A DNA stretch of 64,000 nt, taken from assembly GCA_964556225.1 (NCBI GenBank), contig CAZKVJ010000010.1, positions 62,001-126,000 of the forward strand. Direction: 5' to 3'. A model generated the notes under the pieces. That model was not told the DNA's origin. It worked only from the letters and a program-made list of their open reading frames with translations, and did not search any database. This DNA comes from CAZKVJ01 sp964556225. Lineage in GTDB: Bacteria; Actinomycetota; Acidimicrobiia; Acidimicrobiales; Ilumatobacteraceae. Below are positions 8,540-16,956 of this stretch, one piece after another (the stretch's first letter is position 1; each line of letters starts with the position of its first letter). A program made the position numbers and the translations under genes.

Positions 8540-10186
8540 TCAGATCGTGGGGGTCTCGACGTGGCGGCCGAAGACGCCGCCGAGCGTGGCCATGATCTCC
8601 CCCAGGCTGGCGTAGGTCGTCGACGCCTCGATGAGCGCCGGCATCAGGTTCACCTCGGGGTCGGCGGCGTCCACCGCCAGACGGCCCAGCACGGCATCGA
8701 CCGCGGCCTGGTCGCGCCGGGACCGCACGTCGCGCAGTCGATCCAGCTGGCGCTTCTCGTCCTCGTTGGTGATCTGCAGGATCGCCATGTCGGTGTCGTC
8801 GTTGCCCTCCGTGAAGCGGTTCACCCCGATGACGATGCGCCGTCCGGCGTTGAAGCGGCGCTCGAGCTCGTAGGCCGAGTCAGCGATCCGGCGCTGGAAC
8901 CAGCTCTCCTCGATCCCGGCGATCACGCCTTCGAGCATCGAGCCGCCGCCGAGGCGGTCGAGGTGGTCGAAGATCTCCTCGGCCTGGCGCTCGACGGTGT
9001 CGGTCAGCTCCTCGACGAACCACGACCCCCCGAGCGGGTCGGCCACGTGGGCCACGTTCGTCTCGTAGGCGATCACCTGCTGGGTCCGCAGGGCGATGCG
9101 CGCCGCCTTCTCGGTCGGCAGCGCCAGCGCCTCGTCCATCGAGTTGGTGTGCAGGCTCTGGGTCCCGCCGAGCACGCCGGCGAGCGCCTCGATGGCGGTG
9201 CGCACGATGTTGACCTCCGGCTGCTGCGCGGTGAGCGACACGCCGGCGGTCTGGGTGTGGAACCGCAGCTGCATCGACCGCTCGCTCTGCGCCCCGTAGC
9301 GTTCGCGCATCCACCGGGCCCAGATCCGCCGGGCCGCCCGGTACTTGGCGATCTCCTCGAAGAAGTCGATGTGCGCGTTGAAGAAGAACGACAGCCGAGG
9401 CGCGAACGCATCGATCGGCAACCCGGCTGCCAGCGCCAGCTCCACGTATGCGAAGCCGTTGGCCAGCGTGAACGCCAGCTCCTCGACCGCCGTGGAGCCG
9501 GCCTCACGGATGTGGTAGCCGGAGATCGACACGCTGTGCCAGCGGGGCATCTCGGCCGCCGTGAACGAGATCGTGTCGCGCACGAGCCGCATGCTCTGGC
9601 GCGGGGGGAACACGAACTCCTTCTGGGCCTGGTACTCCTTCAGGATGTCGTTCTGGAGCGTGCCGCCGAGCCGGCTGCGGTGGACCCCGGCTCGTTCGGC
9701 CTGGGCCACGAACATCGCCAGGATCACCGCCGCCGGCGAGTTGATCGTCATCGACGTGGTGATCGAGCCGAGGTCGATCCCGGCGTAGAGGTCCTCCATG
9801 TCGGCGAGGGTGTCGACTGCGACCCCGCACCGGCCCACCTCGCCCAGGCTCATCGGGTCGTCGCTGTCGAGCCCCAGCAACGTCGGCATGTCGAACGCGG
9901 TCGACAGACCGTCACCACCGGCGCGGATGATCTCCTTGAACCGGGCGTTGGTGTCCTCGGCCGTGCCGAACCCGGCGAACATCCGCATGGTCCAGAGCTT
10001 CGACCGGTACATGGACGCATACGGTCCACGGGTGTACGGGTACACGCCGGGGTGCTCGGCATCCTCAGGCCCGTACACCGGCTCCAACGGGATCCCCGAC
10101 ATGGTCGTGAAGTCGGCGTCCCTGATGGGGGCGGCGTCCACCTGGCGACGCCAGTGCTCGTACGGGCTCGAGGGGGAACCGTCCAC
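8540..10186 (-). CDS. Acyl-CoA mutase large (substrate-binding) subunit, methylmalonyl-CoA mutase family
   Basis: TIM-barrel subunit of an adenosylcobalamin-dependent carbon-skeleton mutase. It shows YPYTRGPYASMYRSK, WTMRMFAGFGTAEDTN, GGTLQNDILKEY, SISGYHIREAGS, GGTQSLHTNSMDEAL and YETNVAHVADPLGGSW, all family hallmarks. At 548 aa it ends without the B12-binding domain, so it needs a separate small subunit, which is not in the window. GTG 10186 is chosen because GGAGG sits 7-8 nt upstream; the 45 residues further upstream are not conserved-looking. Retention of SMY and QSMR in the CoA/carboxylate region suggests a dicarboxylic acyl-CoA (methylmalonyl or ethylmalonyl), but isobutyryl-type substrates cannot be excluded. 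Confidence 0.9.
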   Translation of the reverse strand: MDGSPSSPYEHWRRQVDAAPIRDADFTTMSGIPLEPVYGPEDAEHPGVYPYTRGPYASMYRSKLWTMRMFAGFGTAEDTNARFKEIIRAGGDGLSTAFDMPTLLGLDSDDPMSLGEVGRCGVAVDTLADMEDLYAGIDLGSITTSMTINSPAAVILAMFVAQAERAGVHRSRLGGTLQNDILKEYQAQKEFVFPPRQSMRLVRDTISFTAAEMPRWHSVSISGYHIREAGSTAVEELAFTLANGFAYVELALAAGLPIDAFAPRLSFFFNAHIDFFEEIAKYRAARRIWARWMRERYGAQSERSMQLRFHTQTAGVSLTAQQPEVNIVRTAIEALAGVLGGTQSLHTNSMDEALALPTEKAARIALRTQQVIAYETNVAHVADPLGGSWFVEELTDTVERQAEEIFDHLDRLGGGSMLEGVIAGIEESWFQRRIADSAYELERRFNAGRRIVIGVNRFTEGNDDTDMAILQITNEDEKRQLDRLRDVRSRRDQAAVDAVLGRLAVDAADPEVNLMPALIEASTTYASLGEIMATLGGVFGRHVETPTI

Positions 10187-10269
10187 GTGGCCTGCCTCCG
10201 GTCGGTGCGAGGGACGCCCCAGTGTAGGAATCGGCGCGCAACGCGTTGGAGCCTGACGGTGTTCGGCCC

Positions 10270-10275
10270 TAGCGT
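10270..10275 (+). promoter_or_regulatory. -10 box of rarD (leaderless spacing)
   Basis: TAGCGT ends 8 nt before the rarD ATG with no Shine-Dalgarno between. This is the typical spacing for a leaderless actinobacterial transcript. Confidence 0.45.
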
Positions 10276-10283
10276 CCGCGTCG

Positions 10284-11207
10284 ATGCCGGACGGGATGGA
10301 CCACGACGAGCGCACCGGCATCGTCGCCGGCCTCTCGGCCTACCTGCTCTGGGGCTTCCTCACCCTGTACTGGAAGGCGCTCGGCGACCTCGATCCCTTC
10401 GAGCTCATCGGATGGCGCATCGTCTGCTCGGCGGCGCTCCTCGCCGTCCTATTGAGCGCCGGCCGCCGGTGGCGACCGCTCCTCGACGCCGTGCGCCGAC
10501 CCCGCCTGCTCGGGCGGATCGCCCTGGCCGCGCTGCTCCTGTCCGCCAACTGGACGTGCTACGTGTGGGCCGTTGTCAACGACCAGGTCATCGAGACGGC
10601 ACTGGGCTACTTCATGGCTCCCATCGGCACCATGCTCATCGGGGTCTTCGTGCTGCGCGAGCGCATGCACCGCGCCCAGGTCATGGCGTTCGCCCTCGCC
10701 GTGGCCGCCGTCGCCGTGCTCACGGTGTCGTACGGGCGGGTCCCGGTGATCGCCCTGGTGCTGGCCACGACGTGGAGCGTGTACGGGCTGCTGAAGCGCC
10801 AGGTCCCCCTCGACCCCTTCCAGAGCCTGGCCGGCGAGACCCTGGTCGTGCTCCTCCCGGCGCTGGGGCTGATGGCGTGGGGCTTCGCTGCCGACGACGG
10901 GATCGCCACCACGGCGACCGGCTGGCAGATGCTGTTGGTGCTGCTGTCCGGGGTGGTGACCACCGTGCCGCTGCTGCTGTTCGCCGTGGCAGCTCCGCGC
11001 GTGCCGTTCACCATCCTCGGCCCCCTCCAGTACGTGGTGCCGACGATCAACTTCCTGCTCGGGTGGCTGGCGTTCGGCGAGGAGCTCCCACCGTCACGCG
11101 TGGCCGGCTTCGTGCTCGTCTGGGCCGGCCTCGCCCTGCTGAGCGTCGACACCATGCGCCGGGCTCGGTCGGTGCGTGCCAGCGTGGTGCCCGCGCCCGC
11201 GTCCTGA
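10284..11207 (+). CDS. rarD: RarD/EamA family transporter
   Basis: Membrane protein of the drug/metabolite transporter superfamily with about ten helices in two EamA repeats, 307 aa. RarD features are GLSAYLLWGFLTLYWKAL at the start, ELIGWRIVCS, LLSANWTCYVWAVVNDQVIETALGYF (read as adjoining helices), and the late ILGPLQYVVPTINFLLGW. ATG 10284 or the internal ATG four codons on are both possible. The first has a -10 box at leaderless distance. Its substrate is unknown; homologues are annotated from chloramphenicol sensitivity. It is divergent from the mutase gene. Confidence 0.9.
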   Translation: MPDGMDHDERTGIVAGLSAYLLWGFLTLYWKALGDLDPFELIGWRIVCSAALLAVLLSAGRRWRPLLDAVRRPRLLGRIALAALLLSANWTCYVWAVVNDQVIETALGYFMAPIGTMLIGVFVLRERMHRAQVMAFALAVAAVAVLTVSYGRVPVIALVLATTWSVYGLLKRQVPLDPFQSLAGETLVVLLPALGLMAWGFAADDGIATTATGWQMLLVLLSGVVTTVPLLLFAVAAPRVPFTILGPLQYVVPTINFLLGWLAFGEELPPSRVAGFVLVWAGLALLSVDTMRRARSVRASVVPAPAS

Positions 11208-11234
11208 GTCCCTCGTCGCACGACAGGGCCTGGT

Positions 11235-11240
11235 TAGGGT
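11235..11240 (+). promoter_or_regulatory. -10 box of the small lipoprotein gene (leaderless spacing)
   Basis: TAGGGT ends 6 nt before ATG 11247, with no ribosome-binding site in between. Confidence 0.5.
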
Positions 11241-11246
11241 GCGGGC

Positions 11247-11567
11247 ATGCGCAGATCGACGATCGTGGCCGTGGTGACCGCAGGTGTGGTGCTCCTCGGC
11301 GCCTGCTCGGCCGACGAGCAGGACTTCAAGGACGAGGGCGAGAGCTACATCGAAAGTGACGGCTTCACCAGCGCGCTCGAGGATGGCATCGGCATCACCG
11401 TCACGTTCAGCGACGCCAGCTGCGACGAACCGGACAGCACCGACGTCGGCACGACCTACCAGTGCACGGCGACCGGCGACGATGGCGTCGACTACACGTT
11501 CGAGGTCGAGATCACCGGCGAGAGCGAGCTCACCGTGCAGAGCATCGACCCCATCCCCGGGGGCTGA
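11247..11567 (+). CDS. Small secreted lipoprotein, DUF4333-like
   Basis: A 106-aa protein with a short basic N-terminus, a hydrophobic stretch and a lipobox (LLGACSAD), so it should be anchored to the outer face of the membrane. The mature part is acidic, with two cysteines (DASCDEPDS and TYQCTATGD) spaced as in DUF4333 domains of actinobacteria, followed by a beta-rich FEVEITGESELTVQSI. No enzyme motif is visible. The function is unknown and the family assignment is tentative. Confidence 0.7.
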   Translation: MRRSTIVAVVTAGVVLLGACSADEQDFKDEGESYIESDGFTSALEDGIGITVTFSDASCDEPDSTDVGTTYQCTATGDDGVDYTFEVEITGESELTVQSIDPIPGG

Positions 11568-11584
11568 CCTCATCCACCTCGCCG

Positions 11585-11590
11585 TAGCCT
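11585..11590 (+). promoter_or_regulatory. -10 box of the Nudix gene (leaderless spacing)
   Basis: TAGCCT ends 6 nt before ATG 11597. No Shine-Dalgarno sequence is present. Confidence 0.5.
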
Positions 11591-11596
11591 GGCCCC

Positions 11597-12139
11597 ATGA
11601 GGTGGCGCGTCCACGGCGAGCGGGTCGTCTACGACAGCGAATGGGTGCGCCTCGCCCTCACCGACGTCGAGATCCCCGGTGGCGAGCGGTTCGAGCACCA
11701 CGTCATCCGGATGCCGGCCGAGGCTGCCGGGACGGTGGTGCACGATCCCGATCGCGGGATCCTGCTGCTGTGGCGCCACCGGTTCACCACCGACACGTGG
11801 GGCTGGGAGGTACCCGCTGGTCGGGTCGATGCCGGTGAGACGCCCGAGCACGCGGCCGCCCGCGAGACCCTCGAGGAGACGGGGTGGCGTCCGGGCCCGC
11901 TGACCCATCTCGTCACCTACTTCCCCCACAACGGCTCGAGTGACGCCACCTTCCACCTCTTCAGCGCGTCCGGCGCCACGCACGTGGGCGACCCAGCCGA
12001 TCCGTCCGAGGCCGAGCGCGTGGAGTGGCTGCCCGTCCCGGAGGTGCTCGACGCCATCCGGGCCGGCCAGGTCCGTGACGGCCTGTCACTCACCGCCTTG
12101 CTCTGGTTCAGCGCGCACGGTGATCGAGCCTCGGGCTGA
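11597..12139 (+). CDS. Nudix hydrolase, ADP-ribose pyrophosphatase-like
   Basis: A 180-aa protein with a complete Nudix box, GRVDAGETPEHAAARETLEE followed by TGW, matching GX5EX7REUXEEXGU. The N-terminal beta-sheet and the WGWEVPAGRVDAGE context resemble ADP-ribose pyrophosphatases that cleave nucleoside-diphosphate sugars. The exact substrate is not shown by sequence. Its last 54 bases overlap the end of the convergent tetR gene. Transcription is probably leaderless from the box at 11585. Confidence 0.88.
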   Translation: MRWRVHGERVVYDSEWVRLALTDVEIPGGERFEHHVIRMPAEAAGTVVHDPDRGILLLWRHRFTTDTWGWEVPAGRVDAGETPEHAAARETLEETGWRPGPLTHLVTYFPHNGSSDATFHLFSASGATHVGDPADPSEAERVEWLPVPEVLDAIRAGQVRDGLSLTALLWFSAHGDRASG

Positions 12140-12748
12140 GGCGGCCAGGACCCGCTGCAGGAGCCGGACCACGTCCTCGTGCCGGTCGACGTCGCCGACG
12201 GTCACCGACAGACGGGCCAGGCCGGTCAGCACCACGTTCACGAGGTCCTCGACCGTGGTCGGATCGACGTCAGGGGCCAGCTCACCCTGCTCGACGGCCC
12301 GGGTCGCGAGCTCGTGCACCAGCTCCGCCGTCGGGGTCCGCCGGCTGCCCAGCTGCGCGCCGATCTCCGGGTGCGACCGGCGCGCGTTCTCGCTGGCCAC
12401 CCAGAACGCGGCCAGCGTCGGGTCGGCACGATCGAGCGCCACGGCCGCGTCCAGGATCGCGTCGAGCTGCTCGGCCAGCGTGAGCCGTCCGAGAGCGGCG
12501 CAGCGGAAGGCCCGGTGCACCTCGGCCTGGCACTCGTCGTACACGGCCACGTAGAGATCGGCCTTCGAGTCGAAGTAGTGGTAGATCGCGCCCGGCGTGA
12601 TCCCAGCCGCCTCAGCGATCTGGCGGTTCGTCGTCTGGGCGAAGCCCTCGCTGGCGAAGATGCGGCGCGCGGCCACCAGGATCCGCTGGCGCGTCTCGGC
12701 CGAGTCGGCGTCGACGGGTCGGCCGAGCTTGCGCGGCACCGTCGTCAT
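12086..12748 (-). CDS. TetR family transcriptional regulator
   Basis: Dimeric repressor with an N-terminal helix-turn-helix (RIFASEGFAQTTNRQIAEAA, then GITPGAIYHYFDSKADLY) and an all-helical ligand domain, 220 aa from ATG 12748. That start has GGGAGGCTGGAG just upstream. The longer frame to 12847 would run through the hairpin at 12819 and has no supporting features. The neighbouring importer operon is a possible target, but no operator is evident. Confidence 0.87.
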   Translation of the reverse strand: MTTVPRKLGRPVDADSAETRQRILVAARRIFASEGFAQTTNRQIAEAAGITPGAIYHYFDSKADLYVAVYDECQAEVHRAFRCAALGRLTLAEQLDAILDAAVALDRADPTLAAFWVASENARRSHPEIGAQLGSRRTPTAELVHELATRAVEQGELAPDVDPTTVEDLVNVVLTGLARLSVTVGDVDRHEDVVRLLQRVLAASARGSITVRAEPEQGGE

Positions 12749-12818
12749 CTCCAGCCTCCCCCTTCGATGGACCGGCGACTGTAGCCCCACGCCGGGCGCC
12801 GTCCCGAGGCGGAACGCG

Positions 12819-12850
12819 CACGTGGCCCGCCCCGAAGGGCGGGCCACGTG
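12819..12850 (-). terminator. 14-bp perfect hairpin terminating the first tandem binding-protein gene
   Basis: CACGTGGCCCGCCC (12819-12832), loop CGAA (12833-12836) and the exact complement (12837-12850). It lies 23 bp past the stop of the binding-protein gene at 12873. There is no U-tract, as is usual for high-GC actinobacterial terminators. It has the same stem length and loop as the hairpin at 14369. Confidence 0.75.
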
Positions 12851-12872
12851 ACCGTCGAGCTGGTTCGAGCCG

Positions 12873-14285
12873 TCAGCTCTCGAAGTCGGTGATCAGCTCC
12901 CCGATGTCGGTGAACGTCTTGGTCGCCGCGTCGTACTGGATGACTTGGAGCGACTCGTTGAGGAACGGATCGGCCTCGCCGTTCATCCGTGCCACCACGC
13001 CGTCACGGGCGAGCGAGCCGACGTACTCGAAGTTGCGCGCCGCGTTGATGATCGACGCCCGGGTGAGGCCCTCGGGCGAAGCGGCGGCCTGGGCCAGGAT
13101 CGCCACCGTGACCTCTGCGGTGCCCCATCCCGCAGCTCCGGTGGTCACGATGTCGCCGTAGCCGTTGGCCGTCATGTACTCGATGTACTCGGCCACCTTC
13201 GGGTCCTGCTGGACCTCGGGGTCGTTCACGTCCTTCAGGTTGCTCGAGGTGTAGATGCCGTTCGCGGCGTCACCGGCGGCGCCGAGGATCAACGCGCTCG
13301 AGCAGGTGTTCGTGAGGTAGATCTGCGGATCCCAGCCAGAGTTCGCCGCCTTCGCCTTGGCGACCTCGGACAGGAACGTCGGGCACTGGGCGCCGAGCGG
13401 CACCGCCATGATGGCGTCCGGCGCCTGAGCCGCGATCTCGTTCACCTGCGCCGTCGGCGGGGCCTCGTCGGTGGCCTCGATGGTCTGCTCTTCGACGATC
13501 TCGATGCCGTACTCGCCGGCGACCTCCTTGAACGCCTCGACGTAGATCTGGCCGAACTCGTTGTTGACGGTGAAGAGCGCGACCGTCGCCCCGTCGGGGA
13601 ACTGCTCCTGCAGCTGGGCGGCGTACACCTTGGCCTCGACCGGGTAGGGCACGAGGGCACCCGTGGTCCACGGGTAGTCCGCGACCTCGCCCCACGCCGG
13701 GGAACCGGTGAGTGCCATGAGCTGGGGGACGCACTCCTCGTTCAGCGTGTCCCGCACGGCGGCGTTGTTCGGCGAGCCGATGATGCCGCTGAAGATGTGA
13801 ACGCCGGCATCGAGCAGCTTGTCGACCTCGCCCGGCGTCAGATCCTTGTTGTACTGGTCGTCCGCCACCGAGAGCTCGAGCGTCACGCCGGGCACCAGGT
13901 TGTTCTCGTTCGCGTACTTGATGTACGTCTCCATGCCGGACTTGACCGGGGCGAACGCGATGGCGGCCACGCCACCGGAGAGCGGCATGACCGAACCGAT
14001 CTTGAGCGTGCCCTCGATGGGGGCATTCGCTGCCTCCTCGTCGATGCACTCCGACGTGTCGACCGCCCAGGCCTCACCCTCGGCCGGTGCCTCCGTGCCG
14101 GACGGTGCCTCGGTCCCCGCCGGCACCTCCGTCCCGGCGGGTGCCTCTGTCGCGGCGGGTGCTTCGGTGCCGGCCGGTGCCTGCGTACCCTCCGTGTCGC
14201 TGTCGTCGTCACCGCCGCAGGCGGCGAGCACGAGCAGCCCAGCCGCAGCGAGCGCGGCGAAACGTGTCCGTCGACGTCCGATCAT
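12873..14285 (-). CDS. ABC transporter substrate-binding lipoprotein (tandem copy 1)
   Basis: Lipoprotein with signal peptide and lipobox (LLVLAACGGD), a linker of degenerate APAGTE hexads, then a periplasmic-binding type I fold opening KIGSVMPLSGGVAAIAFAP. ATG 14285 has AGGGGGAGACGA directly upstream, so the 32 upstream in-frame residues are excluded. It is closely similar along its whole length to the next gene upstream (14412), with shared blocks such as DDQYNKDLTPGEVDKLLD and EQTIEATDEAPPTAQ, so the pair is a tandem duplication. It probably shares the LivHMGF permease encoded at 15.8-19.3 kb. Confidence 0.9.
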   Translation of the reverse strand: MIGRRRTRFAALAAAGLLVLAACGGDDDSDTEGTQAPAGTEAPAATEAPAGTEVPAGTEAPSGTEAPAEGEAWAVDTSECIDEEAANAPIEGTLKIGSVMPLSGGVAAIAFAPVKSGMETYIKYANENNLVPGVTLELSVADDQYNKDLTPGEVDKLLDAGVHIFSGIIGSPNNAAVRDTLNEECVPQLMALTGSPAWGEVADYPWTTGALVPYPVEAKVYAAQLQEQFPDGATVALFTVNNEFGQIYVEAFKEVAGEYGIEIVEEQTIEATDEAPPTAQVNEIAAQAPDAIMAVPLGAQCPTFLSEVAKAKAANSGWDPQIYLTNTCSSALILGAAGDAANGIYTSSNLKDVNDPEVQQDPKVAEYIEYMTANGYGDIVTTGAAGWGTAEVTVAILAQAAASPEGLTRASIINAARNFEYVGSLARDGVVARMNGEADPFLNESLQVIQYDAATKTFTDIGELITDFES

Positions 14286-14368
14286 TCGTCTCCCCCTCAT
14301 GGATGGTTCCCACACGCCCTGCGGTGCGGGCACGCGAGAGTGTACGACACCGCTGCGCCCGAACGCAT

Positions 14369-14400
14369 GACGGGGGTCCACCCGAAGGTGGACCCCCGTC
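14369..14400 (-). terminator. 14-bp perfect hairpin after the second tandem binding-protein gene
   Basis: GACGGGGGTCCACC (14369-14382), loop CGAA, and the exact complement to 14400, 11 bp past the stop of the gene at 14412 and upstream of the next binding-protein start. It could attenuate read-through into the downstream copy, leaving the first copy more abundant. Confidence 0.75.
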
Positions 14401-14411
14401 GCGAGATGTGA

Positions 14412-15806
14412 TCAGCTTTCGAACTGCGTCACCAGCTCGCCGATCGGGGTCCAGGTCTGCGTGGCCACGTCGTACTGGATGACCTGCATCGACTCGGTCA
14501 GGAAGGGATCCTCCTCACCGGACATCTTGTACACGACGCCGTCGCGGGACAGGGCGGACGAGTACTCGAAGTTGCGGGCGGCTTCGATGATCGACGCCCG
14601 GGTCAACCCCTCGGGTGACCCGGCCGCCTGCTTCAGGATCGCCACCATCAGCTCGGCCGTCACCCAGCCCTGGGTGCCGGTGGTGACCTCGGCCGAGCTG
14701 CCCCGGTCGTTCATGAACTGCACGTACTCGGCCACGCCGGGCTCGCTCTGCACGGCGGGGTCGTTGACGTCCTTCAGGTCCTGCGCCGTGTAGACGCCGT
14801 CGGCGGCCTCGCCCGCCGAGCCGAGGATCAGTGCGCTCGCGCAGGTGCTGGTGATGTACACCTTCGGGTCCCAGCCCGAGTTGGCGGCCTTCGCATTGGC
14901 CAGCTCCGACAGGAACGTGGGGCACTGGCCGCCGAGCGGCACGGCCAGGATGGCATCCGGCGCCTTGTCGGCGATGGCGTTCAGCTGCGCCGTCGGCGGG
15001 GCCTCGTCCGTCGCCTCGATCGTCTGCTCGTCGACGACCTCGAGGCCGTAGTCGGCGGCAACCTCGTTGAAGGCGTCGACGTAGAAGTCACCGAACTCGC
15101 TGTTCACGGTGAACAGCGCCACGGTCGCGCCGTCGGGGAACTGCTCCTGCATGTTGACGGCGTAGATCTTGGCCTCGGTGTCGTACGGCGCCAGGCGACC
15201 CGTGGTCCACGGGTAGTCGGCCACCTCTCCCCAGTCGGGCGACCCGGTGAGCGCCAGCATCTGGGGGACGCACTCCTCGTTCAACGTGTCGCGCACGGCC
15301 AGGTTGTCCGGCGTGCCGATGATCCCGCTGAACAGGTGCACGCCCTGGTCGAGGAGCTTGTCGACCTCGCCGGGCGTCAGGTCCTTGTTGTACTGGTCGT
15401 CACCGATGCTCAGCTCGATGGTGTAGCCCGGGATCAGCTCGTTCTCGTTGGCGTACTCGACGTAGGCCTCCAACCCGGTCTTCACGGGGGCGAACGCGAT
15501 CGCGGCCACGCCGCCGGACAGCGGCATCACCGAGCCGACCTTGATGGTGCCTTCGATGGGCTCGTTGGCTGCGTCCTCGTCCACGCAGTCCCCGGTGTCG
15601 ACCGTCCAGCCCTCGCCCGCCGGTGCCTCGGTGCCCTCTGGCGCCTCGGTCCCCTCCGGGGCTTCGGTGCCCTCTGGTGCCTCCGTGGCTTCGGTCACCG
15701 CCGGTGCCTCGGTGCCGGTCGTGTCGTCGTCGTCACCGCACGCCGCCAGCACGAGCACGCCCGCGGCGGTGAGTGCGGCGAACCTCGTCCATCGACGTCG
15801 CCTCAT
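14412..15806 (-). CDS. ABC transporter substrate-binding lipoprotein (tandem copy 2)
   Basis: A 464-aa LivJ/K-type binding protein. The signal peptide ends in GVLVLAACGDD, followed by a linker of APEGTE hexads, then KVGSVMPLSGGVAAIAFAPV. The start ATG has GGGAGGGACGGA just upstream. The gene starts 12 bp after the livM stop and so belongs to the livGFHM operon. Compared with copy 1 the linker is more acidic (Glu instead of Ala). Differences in the ligand domain are scattered, so ligand preference may have drifted only slightly. Confidence 0.9.
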   Translation of the reverse strand: MRRRRWTRFAALTAAGVLVLAACGDDDDTTGTEAPAVTEATEAPEGTEAPEGTEAPEGTEAPAGEGWTVDTGDCVDEDAANEPIEGTIKVGSVMPLSGGVAAIAFAPVKTGLEAYVEYANENELIPGYTIELSIGDDQYNKDLTPGEVDKLLDQGVHLFSGIIGTPDNLAVRDTLNEECVPQMLALTGSPDWGEVADYPWTTGRLAPYDTEAKIYAVNMQEQFPDGATVALFTVNSEFGDFYVDAFNEVAADYGLEVVDEQTIEATDEAPPTAQLNAIADKAPDAILAVPLGGQCPTFLSELANAKAANSGWDPKVYITSTCASALILGSAGEAADGVYTAQDLKDVNDPAVQSEPGVAEYVQFMNDRGSSAEVTTGTQGWVTAELMVAILKQAAGSPEGLTRASIIEAARNFEYSSALSRDGVVYKMSGEEDPFLTESMQVIQYDVATQTWTPIGELVTQFES

Positions 15807-15818
15807 TCCGTCCCTCCC

Positions 15819-16946
15819 TTACTGGTCGCTGGCACCGCTCGCCACCTCGGCGAGCGGCGGCGCCAGTGGCGGAGCACCGGTGACCGGTGCGGGGACGACC
15901 ACCACCAGCTTGCGGCTGAGCCGCTTGAACAAGCCTACGAGACCGAAGGGGGCGACGAACATCAAGACGATCAGCGCGACGGCCAGGATCATCGTGGCGG
16001 GCGAGGTGTCCGCCCAGCCGAACAGCCACCCGACGATCCCCTCGTTCGCCTCGCCCTGCTCGCGCGTGTAGTTGTCGAGCCAGACGTAGAGCAGCCCACC
16101 GACGATCGGCCCACCCAGCGTCCCGGCCCCGCCGACCACCATGACGAGCAGGAACACGATCGAACCGAGCAGCGTGATGTAGATGCTCTCGGGGGTGACG
16201 ACCCCGGTGCGCGACGTGCTGAGGCAGCCGGCCAGCGCACAGACGGCCGCCGAGATGCCGAAGGCCAGCGTCTTCGTGGCAGCCAGGTTGACGCCCATCA
16301 CCGCTGCCGCCGTCTCGTTGTCTCGGATCGCGATCATGGCCCGCCCCATGCGGCTCTTCACGATGCCGCGACACACCAGGTACGAGATGACGAGCACGAA
16401 CAGTGCCAACCAGTACGCGAACACGGCTCGGCCCTCCCGGCCCTTGAGCTCACCGAGGAGCCAGAGCTCGGGGAGCTCGTCGTACTTCACGCTGTCGATG
16501 CCCTTCGCTCCCCCGGTCAGCCACTCGAGCTTCTTCCAGCGCATCAGCGTCGGGAACAGCACGGCCACCGCGAGCGTGACCAGGGCGAGGTAGATGCCCT
16601 TGATCCGCAGGGCCGGGAGCGCCAGCAGGCACCCGAACACGAAGGCGATCCCCGCCGCGGCGAAGAAGGTCATGCCGTGACCCCAGCCGTAGCGCTGCAC
16701 CAAGATGCCCGTGGTGTACGCCCCGATCCCGTAGAAGGCCGAGTGGCCGATCGAGATCAGGCCGGTGTAGCCGAGCACCAGGTTGAGCGCCATCGCGGCG
16801 ATGATGAGGATGAAGGCTTCGTTGAACTTGCCGACCGAACCGGTGGACATCTGCGTCGGCACGTAGATCGCGGCCAGCACGATGAGGGCGAAGCCGGCGA
16901 GGCGCAGCGCCCAGTGCCCGACGCTGTTCTCGGGGATCTTCAGCAC
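15819..16946 (-). CDS. livM: Branched-chain amino acid/amide ABC transporter permease, LivM type
   Basis: A 375-aa membrane subunit with about ten hydrophobic segments, the LivM hallmarks NLVLGYTGLISIGHSAFYGIG (split over a helix), and GGAGTLGGPIVGGLLYVWLD near the C-terminus. It lies between livH (10 bp away) and the binding-protein genes. It forms the translocation pore with LivH. Confidence 0.92.
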   Translation of the reverse strand: MLKIPENSVGHWALRLAGFALIVLAAIYVPTQMSTGSVGKFNEAFILIIAAMALNLVLGYTGLISIGHSAFYGIGAYTTGILVQRYGWGHGMTFFAAAGIAFVFGCLLALPALRIKGIYLALVTLAVAVLFPTLMRWKKLEWLTGGAKGIDSVKYDELPELWLLGELKGREGRAVFAYWLALFVLVISYLVCRGIVKSRMGRAMIAIRDNETAAAVMGVNLAATKTLAFGISAAVCALAGCLSTSRTGVVTPESIYITLLGSIVFLLVMVVGGAGTLGGPIVGGLLYVWLDNYTREQGEANEGIVGWLFGWADTSPATMILAVALIVLMFVAPFGLVGLFKRLSRKLVVVVPAPVTGAPPLAPPLAEVASGASDQ

Positions 16947-16956
16947 GCGTCGCCTC

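Noticed and set aside
8246..11359. 1037-aa plus-strand open frame
   Set aside because: It is antisense to the mutase gene and overlaps rarD in another frame. The composition (Arg/His/Gly/Asp-rich) is that of a G+C-driven shadow.
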